From Deltaproteobacteria bacterium (GTDB taxonomy: Bacteria; JAUYMQ01): a stretch of DNA of 6,129 nt. The stretch spans positions 1 to 6,129 of the forward strand of contig JAUYMQ010000583.1 of the NCBI GenBank assembly GCA_030698575.1, in the 5' to 3' direction. A model generated the notes under the pieces. It did not search any database. It saw nothing but the letters and a program-made list of their open reading frames with translations, and was not told the origin of the DNA. The translations under genes and the position numbers were made by a program. Positions 1 to 5,599 of this stretch are shown in pieces (position 1 is the first letter of the stretch; every line of letters starts with the position of its first letter).

Positions 1-677
1 CCGAGGTTGTGCCCGTCGTTCCAGCCTTCCGACGCATTGCCGCCCCGCTCATCGGCTGTCATATCGTTGCCGAGCCAGACAATTGGACTGCCAACGCCGG
101 TCAGGTCCAGCGGGAGGCCGCCTGAGATAAAGCTCGATGCGTCAAGCGCAGCGGTAAAGTCGATGAAAATGTCGCCGACTTGCTCGACATCCACTGGAAC
201 TCCACCCGCTCCTGTGGAGAGAATGCCGTAACTCGCCCTTGTATGGTCGATCGTGCCGGCGGTCGCTGCCGTAGTTACCGTCATGCTGCCGGTTACATCC
301 ACACCATCGATGGTCACGACAACAACAGGCGTTGTGGCGAAGTCTCCTTTGAAGTGAATATGCGTCAAGCCATCAGCGGCGGCCACTGCTGGCGTCAGCG
401 CATCGTAAAGTGTTTCAGCAGCCGTATTGCGGATGAAGAACCTGATCTCTGTATTCAGCCGCTTGATTAGTGAACGCCCGTTGACCTCAAACATGTTCGT
501 CGTGCCACTATCCGACACAAAATCAAACCACCCGGAGAAGGTAAGATACTGGCTATCAGCCGCGCCAGTCAGCGCCGTTGTCGTTAAACAGGCCGTTGCC
601 TGATTGTCAACAAGGTTTTGCGAGTAGGCAGCCGCCGTTCCGCCGCCACAGCCCAGCAGCAATAGGTTTTTGCTCAT
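1..677 (-). CDS. LamG/concanavalin A-like phage structural protein (3' end cut by window edge)
   Basis: An open frame starts at the ATG at 677 and runs without a stop to base 1, giving 225 complete codons; the C-terminus lies outside the window. The protein begins MSKNLLLLGCGGG. It then shows alternating beta-strand-like segments such as YLTFSGWFDF (about residues 45-54), THIHFKGDF, PVVVVTIDGVDV and DIFIDFTAAL. The FSGWF segment and the later IVWLGNDMTAD stretch resemble the jelly-roll LamG/concanavalin A-like proteins of phage particles. By inference it binds a carbohydrate or decorates the virion; no enzyme motif is visible. The start is fixed: the frame has an upstream TGA at 744-746 and no ATG, GTG or TTG in between. 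A GGTGGTGGAG stretch at 688-697 can serve as ribosome binding site, 10 bases from the ATG. The ATG overlaps the stop of a 14-codon mini-ORF (ATGA), which suggests translational coupling. The fold assignment comes from pattern recognition only. Confidence 0.85.
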   Translation of the reverse strand, partial: MSKNLLLLGCGGGTAAAYSQNLVDNQATACLTTTALTGAADSQYLTFSGWFDFVSDSGTTNMFEVNGRSLIKRLNTEIRFFIRNTAAETLYDALTPAVAAADGLTHIHFKGDFATTPVVVVTIDGVDVTGSMTVTTAATAGTIDHTRASYGILSTGAGGVPVDVEQVGDIFIDFTAALDASSFISGGLPLDLTGVGSPIVWLGNDMTADERGGNASEGWNDGHNL

Positions 678-718
678 GCTGTCGGTACTCCACCACCGGT
701 AAGCATAAAGTTGGTCAT
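674..718 (-). CDS. 14-aa mini-ORF (leader or coupling peptide) ahead of the LamG-like gene
   Basis: The ORF encodes MTNFMLTGGGVPTA and then TGA. It is preceded by the most obvious Shine-Dalgarno sequence in the window, GGGAGG at 723-728, four bases from the ATG. Its TGA overlaps the ATG of the next gene in an ATGA arrangement. Ribosomes loaded here could therefore re-initiate on the LamG-like gene. The peptide start (N, then hydrophobic residues, then a Gly-rich run) resembles the start of the next protein, NLLLLGCGGG. I do not recognise a family. It could be a real micropeptide, a translation-coupling leader, or a remnant of a larger gene. Only the ribosome binding site and the overlap support it, since an ORF of this length can occur by chance. 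Confidence 0.4.
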   Translation of the reverse strand: MTNFMLTGGGVPTA

Positions 719-722
719 TATA

Positions 723-728
723 CCTCCC
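723..728 (-). promoter_or_regulatory. Strong Shine-Dalgarno site before the 14-aa mini-ORF
   Basis: On the minus strand the sequence reads GGGAGG, TATA, then the ATG at 718. The site sits in the short gap after the TAG stop (737-739) of the beta-helix gene. The spacing of four bases is on the short side. It decides the mini-ORF start and is the best initiation signal for the mini-ORF/LamG pair. Confidence 0.65.
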
Positions 729-736
729 ACGGGTAA

Positions 737-2293
737 CTATAAGTCATAGTCGGTGTCAATCGACCCATCCCGCCCCGGCACCGTCGAGGGCCATGTCACG
801 TAGCCCGACCCGATGGCCCCGGCGTCTCCGACACTGGCGCCGCCGCTGGCGTCAATATCGGCCGGCCCATTGGCTTTGATCGACCACATGGTCATGAACT
901 CAGCGAGTGAGGCGGCGTCAAAGGAGCCGCCATCGCCATCGAAGGTTTGGGCAATCGTGCCGTCCACACCAATCTCTACATTGCTTTCCGTCGTGGGCGT
1001 GCCGGCGATGAGGTACGAACTGGCAATGCACCGTTTGACAACATGTGTCCCGGTTGTCGTACCCTGACCGATCTTGACCGGCGCGTTCGGTGTTTGGTTG
1101 CCAAGGATTTGCGAGCAGTCCTTCGCCTGCTGCACGGTGACCCCGTGTGTTGAAGTAATGTCAGTCGCATTACCTACTATCCTTGGGTTGTCATAATAGA
1201 ACCCGGAACCATTCATGTCATCCATAAAAATGAATTGTGCCGTGCCCCTGGCGTCCCCTTGCCAGAACCTATTGCCCTCTACGGTAATAGACGCCCAGTT
1301 TGCCGCCGCAGTGGCCGATCCGATAAACTGAAGAAAGTCTACATGCGGGTTGTCGGCGTCATCGCTGCGTCCGATAGGCTGCGACGCGACATTGTACGAC
1401 ATGGTAACAGCGACGCTTGCGCCCGGCCAAGTTATCTGGCACACATCCCGATAAAAGCGGTGGACCTCATTGCCCTGAATGTCGATGGTGCCTGTAGCGG
1501 ACACGTTGAACGCCTTGTCCACATCCTCAATGAGGTTGTCATAGATCGTGATGTTCGAGTGATTGCCGCCGTTCGTGCTCACGCCGGTTGAATTTGTGCC
1601 GTAGGAACCTGCCTCCGAATAATCGCCGTTCGGGTCCTTGAAAATCCCGGCCATTGTGCAGTTCTGCACGGTGATGTCGGCGCAGCCAGTGGACACTTCC
1701 TCGATGAGCATGACGAAATGGTTGCTGTCCTGATTGGTGATGTTGACCCCATCCAGAACGACATTGCTGCACCGCCGGAATTGGAACTGATCCCATGTGC
1801 CCTTACTGTTCGTGTCGTGGCTGGACACCGTAAGCGGAGATGCAAACTGCCGGTTGCGGAAATCGAAGGTTGAGGCAATCCGCGACGTGATGGACGTTCC
1901 GGGGCGCGCCTTGATCGTCTTGCCGGAAATGGTTGCTGTGGTAAGGTCCAACACAGCGTTCCAATCGGCTTGACTGGCCACCGAATAGGTGTCGGCCTCG
2001 CTGCTGATCGTCAGATCAACCGTGCCGCCCGCATGTGAACAGTGCAGTACCGCACCATCTGGCGCCCCCGCGAGGTCGAACACGAGCCGCCCGCCGGAGA
2101 TCGAAGGCGTATAGCTGCCGAGCGAGCCGCTGACGAGGCTGTCGTAGGAAGTCAGGGCGACCTCGTTGTTGCTGGTATCGATGGGCTTGAAACCGCCGGA
2201 ACTCGCCAGCGTCAGCGCGCCGAAGCCGGCGTTCTGGTCCAGCACGAGCCCGGACTGCCGCATGGACGGGAATGAGAGCGAAAAAAAGCTCAT
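737..2293 (-). CDS. Right-handed parallel beta-helix phage protein (tailspike/depolymerase-like)
   Basis: With the ATG at 2293 the product has 518 residues and begins MSFFSLSFPS. Residues 14-110 form a beta-rich N-terminal domain (SGGRLVFDLAGAPDG, then TVDLTISSEADTYSVASQADW) of a kind often placed before beta-helices in phage proteins. From about 120 to 400 there are short repeating strands and turns typical of pectate-lyase-like helices: NVVLDGVNIT, ADITVQNCTM, NITIYDNLI, TIDIQGNEV, SITVEGNRF. A DNPHVDFLQF segment at 314-323 resembles the H-x-D-x-x-Q feature of many such proteins. A loose Gly/Ala/Asp-rich tail ends the protein. Known beta-helix phage proteins bind or cleave host polysaccharide; enzymatic activity here is inferred and unproven. 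I chose the ATG at 2293 because AAGGGA at 2300-2305 sits six bases upstream. A GTG at 2347 would add 18 basic residues unlike the rest of the protein and remains possible. Confidence 0.88.
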   Translation of the reverse strand: MSFFSLSFPSMRQSGLVLDQNAGFGALTLASSGGFKPIDTSNNEVALTSYDSLVSGSLGSYTPSISGGRLVFDLAGAPDGAVLHCSHAGGTVDLTISSEADTYSVASQADWNAVLDLTTATISGKTIKARPGTSITSRIASTFDFRNRQFASPLTVSSHDTNSKGTWDQFQFRRCSNVVLDGVNITNQDSNHFVMLIEEVSTGCADITVQNCTMAGIFKDPNGDYSEAGSYGTNSTGVSTNGGNHSNITIYDNLIEDVDKAFNVSATGTIDIQGNEVHRFYRDVCQITWPGASVAVTMSYNVASQPIGRSDDADNPHVDFLQFIGSATAAANWASITVEGNRFWQGDARGTAQFIFMDDMNGSGFYYDNPRIVGNATDITSTHGVTVQQAKDCSQILGNQTPNAPVKIGQGTTTGTHVVKRCIASSYLIAGTPTTESNVEIGVDGTIAQTFDGDGGSFDAASLAEFMTMWSIKANGPADIDASGGASVGDAGAIGSGYVTWPSTVPGRDGSIDTDYDL

Positions 2294-2296
2294 GAA

Positions 2297-2305
2297 CCAT
2301 CCCTT
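2297..2305 (-). promoter_or_regulatory. Shine-Dalgarno site supporting the ATG at 2293
   Basis: The minus strand reads AAGGGATGG and then TTC before the ATG at 2293, so AAGGGA has a spacing of six bases. The competing GTG start at 2347 has only AAGG at 2354-2357, also six bases away, and lies one base after the previous stop. Both are usable; the ATG has the longer match and the better start codon. Confidence 0.55.
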
Positions 2306-2348
2306 TGCACGCCTTGCCCAGCCTCGCCCGGATGTGTCCTTGCCCACA

Positions 2349-3263
2349 CTAGACCTTGCTCTTGAAGCCTATCATCGAGCATGTCACGGTCGTGGTCGCA
2401 GCCGAGGGATCGAAGTTCCATGCCGTCGCGGCCGTGCCTGGAATGGGCACCGGAAACACCACTTTGTTGCCGCCATTGGCTGGTACGCTCATGGTCCACT
2501 TGACCGTCGCACCGTCGAGAATGTCTACCGTGATGTCCGATGTCGATGAATTGACCAGTTCGACCGCTGTGAGGTAGTGCTTGATGCCCGCCGCGCCAGC
2601 CGCGATACAAGCTGTGGACGTGCCGTCCGTATTCGACGCATTGCCGGTTACGATGTCCTCCAGCCCACAGTGGGGCCGAGTGATCTGCGCCCCGTCGAGA
2701 CCGAAATAGGCGTCGGTACGGTCGGCAGCGGCCACCAACGTGACGCCGGAAAGCCCCGCCACGGCCTTACCGCCCGTCTTGACCGGATCGCCGGAGTCCA
2801 CCGCGTCATGGGCCACCTGCTCGACAGGATCGACCACCGTGCCGGCGTCGTTGGTGATCTTCACCTTGCCGATGGCATTGGTGCCTGCCGGCAGAGCGGC
2901 CACGACATCGACCTGCATCTCGGTGCCTGACACCGCCCCGGCAAGCGTCGTGGTGTCGGCCTCGATGGCGTCGAGCACAGCGTTATCGGTGGCGCCGAGG
3001 TCCGCCGTCACCGTGCCGGACACCGGCTGCGTTACGCCTGATCCATCGACCACGACCGGCGTCATGGACGCGATGCCCTGTACGCTGATCACATCCGTCG
3101 ATGCCGTGCCGGCAGTCCCAAGCGCTGGCTGCTTGGCGGCGGTCGACGCCCCGCTGGGCAGCGCACAGGTATCCACGTTCACATGCCCGGTATGAACGCC
3201 TGCGGTGTCAGTCGTCTTGAACGTCGTGCCGGTTCCGGCAGTGACTGCCACATTATTTGCCAT
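2349..3263 (-). CDS. Phage fibre-like structural protein, candidate head-spike fibre
   Basis: This 304-residue protein is rich in Ala, Thr, Val, Gly and Asp, as trimeric phage fibres often are. Residues 1-30 (MANNVAVTAG, then FKTTDTAGVHTGHVNVD) match the usual start of a common phage fibre-like group. The middle has short beta repeats (VISVQGIASMTPVVVDGSG, VTQPVSGTVTADLG) and a short coiled-coil-like stretch, AVLDAIEADTTTLAGAV, at 95-111. A linker, QVAHDAVDSGDPVKTGGKAV, covers 149-168. Residues 227-304 look like a compact beta-sandwich: HYLTAVELVNSS, ITVDILDGATVKW, NKVVFPVPIPGTA, VTCSMIGF. The gene starts one base after the 47-aa ORF, with AGGG at 3274-3277 as ribosome binding site. It follows an RcGTA-type spike-base gene, and in RcGTA a spike-fibre gene follows the base (rcc01079, rcc01080). 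I infer a head-spike fibre or adsorption role by position, not by recognised homology to Rcc01080. It could instead be a tail fibre or decoration protein. Confidence 0.85.
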   Translation of the reverse strand: MANNVAVTAGTGTTFKTTDTAGVHTGHVNVDTCALPSGASTAAKQPALGTAGTASTDVISVQGIASMTPVVVDGSGVTQPVSGTVTADLGATDNAVLDAIEADTTTLAGAVSGTEMQVDVVAALPAGTNAIGKVKITNDAGTVVDPVEQVAHDAVDSGDPVKTGGKAVAGLSGVTLVAAADRTDAYFGLDGAQITRPHCGLEDIVTGNASNTDGTSTACIAAGAAGIKHYLTAVELVNSSTSDITVDILDGATVKWTMSVPANGGNKVVFPVPIPGTAATAWNFDPSAATTTVTCSMIGFKSKV

Positions 3264-3264
3264 T

Positions 3265-3408
3265 TTACAGCATCCCTACATGCAGCAGCGTCACGCCGCC
3301 TTCATCGAACAAAAGCAGGCTGTCACCGGCCTCGCCAGAGGCGGCCCCGCTCCCACTCCCGACGCCGCGCTTGAGCGCAGTCATCATCAGTCCCAAGATC
3401 ATTCGCAT
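3265..3408 (-). CDS. Small hypothetical phage protein, 47 aa
   Basis: The ORF begins MRMILGLMMTALKRG at the ATG at 3408, four bases after the TGA of the spike-base gene. It ends with TAA one base before the start of the fibre gene, filling an otherwise empty gap of about 150 bases exactly. After a short hydrophobic N-terminus and a Gly/Ser linker (GVGSGSGAASGEAGD) comes SLLLFDEGGVTLLHVGML. This resembles the short LLLxDGG-type repeats seen in many small phage virion ORFs. No good Shine-Dalgarno sequence precedes it, so translation is probably coupled to the upstream gene. A second in-frame ATG at 3402 is an alternative start. The frame is also open further upstream, but that part would overlap the spike-base gene and is Arg-rich, which is typical of a shadow. 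Function unknown. Confidence 0.55.
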   Translation of the reverse strand: MRMILGLMMTALKRGVGSGSGAASGEAGDSLLLFDEGGVTLLHVGML

Positions 3409-3412
3409 GGCA

Positions 3413-3643
3413 TCAGCCGTGAATCGCGACGATGTTCGTCGCCGTCGTATTCGTCGACATGATCTTGTTGCAGGCGATGGGGTACACCGTGCCCGCCGCA
3501 CAAGCCGTCAGCGTGACAGCGGCCGTGTCGTCCTGTGCGATCACAGCCACGTCGCCGGCAACGCCGACGTAGAAGCTTATGCAGTTCACCACCGTGCTAT
3601 CGCTCGGCGTCACCGCCCGCAGCTTTCGTCCAACGTCAATCAT
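3413..3643 (-). CDS. Head-spike base protein, RcGTA Rcc01079-like
   Basis: This 76-residue protein contains SFYVGVAGDVAVIAQDD (23-39), then LTACAAGTVYPIACNKIMST and TNTTATNIVAIHG at the end. The order YVGxxGDVxV, AAGTxxPI, TxTTATNIVA is the signature I know from the small RCAP_Rcc01079 spike-base family in RcGTA and many alphaproteobacterial phages. In RcGTA this protein forms the base of a spike on the capsid, with a fibre protein mounted on it that contributes to binding the recipient surface. The length fits the family. The ATG overlaps the TGA of terL (ATGA), with GGAG at 3652-3655 eight bases upstream, so expression is probably coupled to terL. The position directly after terL is not the RcGTA order, where the spike genes lie elsewhere. 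The family call is by motif memory; the virion role in this phage is inferred. Confidence 0.8.
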   Translation of the reverse strand: MIDVGRKLRAVTPSDSTVVNCISFYVGVAGDVAVIAQDDTAAVTLTACAAGTVYPIACNKIMSTNTTATNIVAIHG

Positions 3644-5199
3644 TGGTTCCGCTCCAGTTGCCTCTGCTTGTCCATGATGATCTCCAGCACCGACTTGTTC
3701 GCCGTGATCCGCCCGGATTCGTCGGCCATGAACACCAGGTGCTTGGGCTTCTCGGGCTCGCGCTTCACCGGCTGGTAGGGCCGCGACATGCAGGCGTAGC
3801 GTGCCTCGTCCGGCGCGTGATCCTCGCCGTCGGTGTCAACATCCTCGGGCCGGTTCACGTCATGCTGCAATGCCGGCAGCGTGCGGATCAGATCGCGGCA
3901 CGTCGAGAACACGTAGAGCATCGGGCGCTCGCCATCACCGCGCAGCCTGGCACGCATCTGATCCCAGCCGCCCATGGCGCCGCGCGCCGCGACGCGCTTG
4001 TTGTCCGCCCGGCGGAAAACCACGCCAGCCTTTGCCATGCGCTCGGCTATCGACGGCCCGCCGTCAGACGCATAGGCCGCCGGGTCGATCACGCCATAAG
4101 CGATCTTTTCGCCGGTCTCCTTGGCGAGTATGCCGCGCGCCACGTCCTCTGCCGGCAACGGCGGCTTGAGGCCGATGTTCGGCGCGCTGGCCCCGTACCA
4201 TTCCCGGTAGCGGACAATGGCCCCCTTGGGGATTATTCGCCGTTGCGCTCGATCCGCCCCGTGCGTGGGTTCCACTCGACCTTGGTCCACTCGTACTTCG
4301 ACCCCGACTCCGTAGTCTTCTCCGGCAACGGCCCACCAGCCGATGCTGAAAGGATGGGCCGAGCCCCAATCGCCGCTGCGGAACCGTAGCCAATCATCCG
4401 GAATAGTGAACGGCGCGATAACATGCTTTTCAGTGCTCCATTCTGGAAAGTACGCCCCATCTATAACAGACCAGTCGCCCTCAAGCCAAGCCTTGACCAA
4501 GTTCTCCGAACCCGTCATCTGCAGGTTCGCAACGTACTCGGCCCCGAGATAGCGGTTGTCCTGCAGCTTCGACGGAATGAACACCCGGTCCCGCTCGACT
4601 ACCTCGCCTGTCCAGGGGTTCTTGTAGCTCGTAACAGAGCGCGTCCAGCCGAGCGGGGCCGGATCGATGTAGCGCGCCTTGACCCAGTGATGGCCGGGAC
4701 CGCCGGGGTTGCCCGTCGCCCTGAAGCCGCACGGCACGCCGGCGCCGGAGCGCAGCGTCGCCATCAGCTTCAGGATCGGCCGGTCAGACGGGAACGTCCC
4801 GATCTCCTCGACGTAGACGCGCGAATAGCTGTGGCCCTGGTACTGGTCCGCGTCCTGGTCGCGCTCAAGGTACGCAAACCGCAACCGCGCCCCGTTGGGC
4901 GCCCGCCACATCTTGTCCTGCTCGTTGTACTTCCAGCCCAGCGGGCCGTAGATCATGCGCGAACGCTCGATGGTCTCGACGAGCTGCGTCCGTTCCAGGC
5001 GCACCATGAGGCCGATGGCGTTCTCGCCGAACATATCGGCATGGCGGATGAAATCGCCTAGCACGCCGTCCGTCTTGCCGCCGCCGCGTGCCCCGCCAAA
5101 GAAGACCTCGAAGACCGGGCAGGCTATGAGCGCGGTTTGCGGCCCGTCCTGAGCGCGCCAGGCTACTGCAGTCTGCGGGGGCTGTACTGACGCTCCCAT
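3640..5199 (-). CDS. terL: Phage terminase large subunit (DNA packaging ATPase/nuclease)
   Basis: This 519-residue protein has the full terminase layout. The Walker A motif GGARGGGKT is at 35-43. A Walker B strand with its acidic pair, RVYVEEIG, is at 127-134, and the coupling motif ATGNPGG at 161-167. The C-terminal RNase H-like nuclease shows its acidic residues in SGDWGS (Asp277), GVIDPAAY (Asp372) and DHAPDEARY (Asp460/Asp464). All key residues are present, so the enzyme should be functional. It would dock on the portal, pump DNA into the procapsid with ATP, and cut the concatemer. The chosen ATG at 5199 has AGGA at 5209-5212, nine bases away. It overlaps the preceding SGNPxGRP-protein gene by 37 bases, and its TGA overlaps the next ATG. 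The type of DNA end produced (cos, pac or other) cannot be read from this sequence. Confidence 0.97.
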   Translation of the reverse strand: MGASVQPPQTAVAWRAQDGPQTALIACPVFEVFFGGARGGGKTDGVLGDFIRHADMFGENAIGLMVRLERTQLVETIERSRMIYGPLGWKYNEQDKMWRAPNGARLRFAYLERDQDADQYQGHSYSRVYVEEIGTFPSDRPILKLMATLRSGAGVPCGFRATGNPGGPGHHWVKARYIDPAPLGWTRSVTSYKNPWTGEVVERDRVFIPSKLQDNRYLGAEYVANLQMTGSENLVKAWLEGDWSVIDGAYFPEWSTEKHVIAPFTIPDDWLRFRSGDWGSAHPFSIGWWAVAGEDYGVGVEVRVDQGRVEPTHGADRAQRRIIPKGAIVRYREWYGASAPNIGLKPPLPAEDVARGILAKETGEKIAYGVIDPAAYASDGGPSIAERMAKAGVVFRRADNKRVAARGAMGGWDQMRARLRGDGERPMLYVFSTCRDLIRTLPALQHDVNRPEDVDTDGEDHAPDEARYACMSRPYQPVKREPEKPKHLVFMADESGRITANKSVLEIIMDKQRQLERNQ

Positions 5200-5468
5200 G
5201 TGTCACCGTCCTGTGCCACGCTGGGAAGCTCGGCGACGTAGCGGGTTTCGACCTCGGCGCTGATATGCTGCGCCGGCTTGCCATAGCCCCGGTCCAGAAT
5301 GGCATTTGCCGCCACTACGCGGGCCGCTGGGGCCGCTTCCTTGTCGCGCATGACCTCAGCCAGCGTGGCAACGGCCTCGGTTGTGTAGGTGCGCGCAAGC
5401 TCCTGTACGTCCTTGACGACTTTGGGCCGCCCGTTCGGGTTGCCAGACTTGCCTTTTACGAAGGGCAT
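5163..5468 (-). CDS. DUF5681-like protein, putative small terminase subunit
   Basis: This 101-residue protein starts MPFVKGKSGNPNGRPK. The KGxSGNPxGRPK signature at 5-16 is typical of DUF5681-like proteins from phages and mobile elements. A predicted helical section follows (DVQELARTYTTEAVATLAEVM, then AAPAARVVAANAILDRGYGKP) and then a short variable tail. Proteins of this type commonly sit directly before terL and are often annotated as the small terminase, which recognises the packaging site. The basic N-terminus followed by helices fits a DNA-binding role. The 3' end overlaps terL by 37 bases and the 5' end overlaps the 38-aa ORF by 13 bases. Its ribosome binding site is weak (GAG before GCGGAAC), so coupling to the upstream small ORF is plausible. 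The terminase role comes from position; the 175-aa protein upstream is a competing candidate. Confidence 0.85.
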   Translation of the reverse strand: MPFVKGKSGNPNGRPKVVKDVQELARTYTTEAVATLAEVMRDKEAAPAARVVAANAILDRGYGKPAQHISAEVETRYVAELPSVAQDGDTWERQYSPRRLQ

Positions 5469-5572
5469 TGTTCCGCTCTGTTTGCAATTGTAGCCACGTC
5501 AATTCCCCTGCCGCTCTTACGGACGACGAAACCCGGCCGCAGTTTCCCGCGCCGGGCGCACAACCCCACCAT
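5456..5572 (-). CDS. Small basic hypothetical protein, 38 aa
   Basis: The ORF encodes a 38-residue, Arg/Lys-rich peptide beginning MVGLCARRGKLRPGF and ending NRAEQCPS. It has a good ribosome binding site, AAGGA at 5582-5586, nine bases from the ATG, close to the spacing used by terL and the fibre gene. It lies 27 bases after the stop of the 175-aa gene and overlaps the start of the SGNPxGRP-protein gene by 13 bases, filling a gap that otherwise has no gene. I do not recognise a family. It may be a small DNA-binding or accessory packaging protein, or simply a leader that delivers ribosomes to the weak start of the next gene. A 24-codon ORF from the ATG at 5591 also occupies this gap but has a poorer setting. 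Confidence 0.5.
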   Translation of the reverse strand: MVGLCARRGKLRPGFVVRKSGRGIDVATIANRAEQCPS

Positions 5573-5581
5573 GTAAATTCG

Positions 5582-5586
5582 TCCTT
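5582..5586 (-). promoter_or_regulatory. Shine-Dalgarno site of the 38-aa ORF
   Basis: The minus strand reads AAGGA, then CGAATTTAC, then the ATG at 5572, a spacing of nine bases. The same AGGA/AGGGA-plus-nine layout is seen before terL and the fibre gene, which is the main support for translation of this small ORF. Confidence 0.5.
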
Positions 5587-5599
5587 GCCATGATTCGGC

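Noticed and set aside
180-470. Plus-strand ORFs at the left edge (7-231 and 180-470)
   Set aside because: They are antisense to the LamG-like frame, which is continuous, has a ribosome binding site and shows beta-strand patterns.
719-736. Possible terminator between the beta-helix gene and the LamG-like gene
   Set aside because: The gap is short, has no GC-rich inverted repeat or T-run on the minus strand, and instead holds a ribosome binding site.
3409-3501. Upstream extension of the 47-aa ORF to position 3501
   Set aside because: The extra 31 residues are Arg/Ser/Thr-rich and overlap the recognisable spike-base gene in another frame, which is typical of a shadow.
4065-4110. Possible frameshift or insertion in terL around the nuclease domain
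   Set aside because: The reading frame is continuous and the surrounding residues (VRYREWYG, GVIDPAAY) are in the expected order, so no disruption is seen.
3535-4389. Long plus-strand open frame of 284 codons opposite the terL 3' half
   Set aside because: It is Arg/His/Pro-rich with no recognisable motif and lies antisense to terL, whose motifs are complete. Long antisense frames are expected in GC-rich genes.
4233-4460. Minus-strand ORF whose translation contains SRRSLFRMIGYGSAAAIG, resembling a twin-arginine signal peptide
   Set aside because: It lies wholly inside terL in another frame, across the start of the nuclease domain. The terL frame is intact there and carries Asp277, so the Tat-like look is a coincidence.
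5519-5591. 24-codon ORF beginning MARTNLHGG in the gap before the SGNPxGRP gene
   Set aside because: It has no clear ribosome binding site, is shorter than the 38-aa ORF that uses the same space, and does not reach the next gene.
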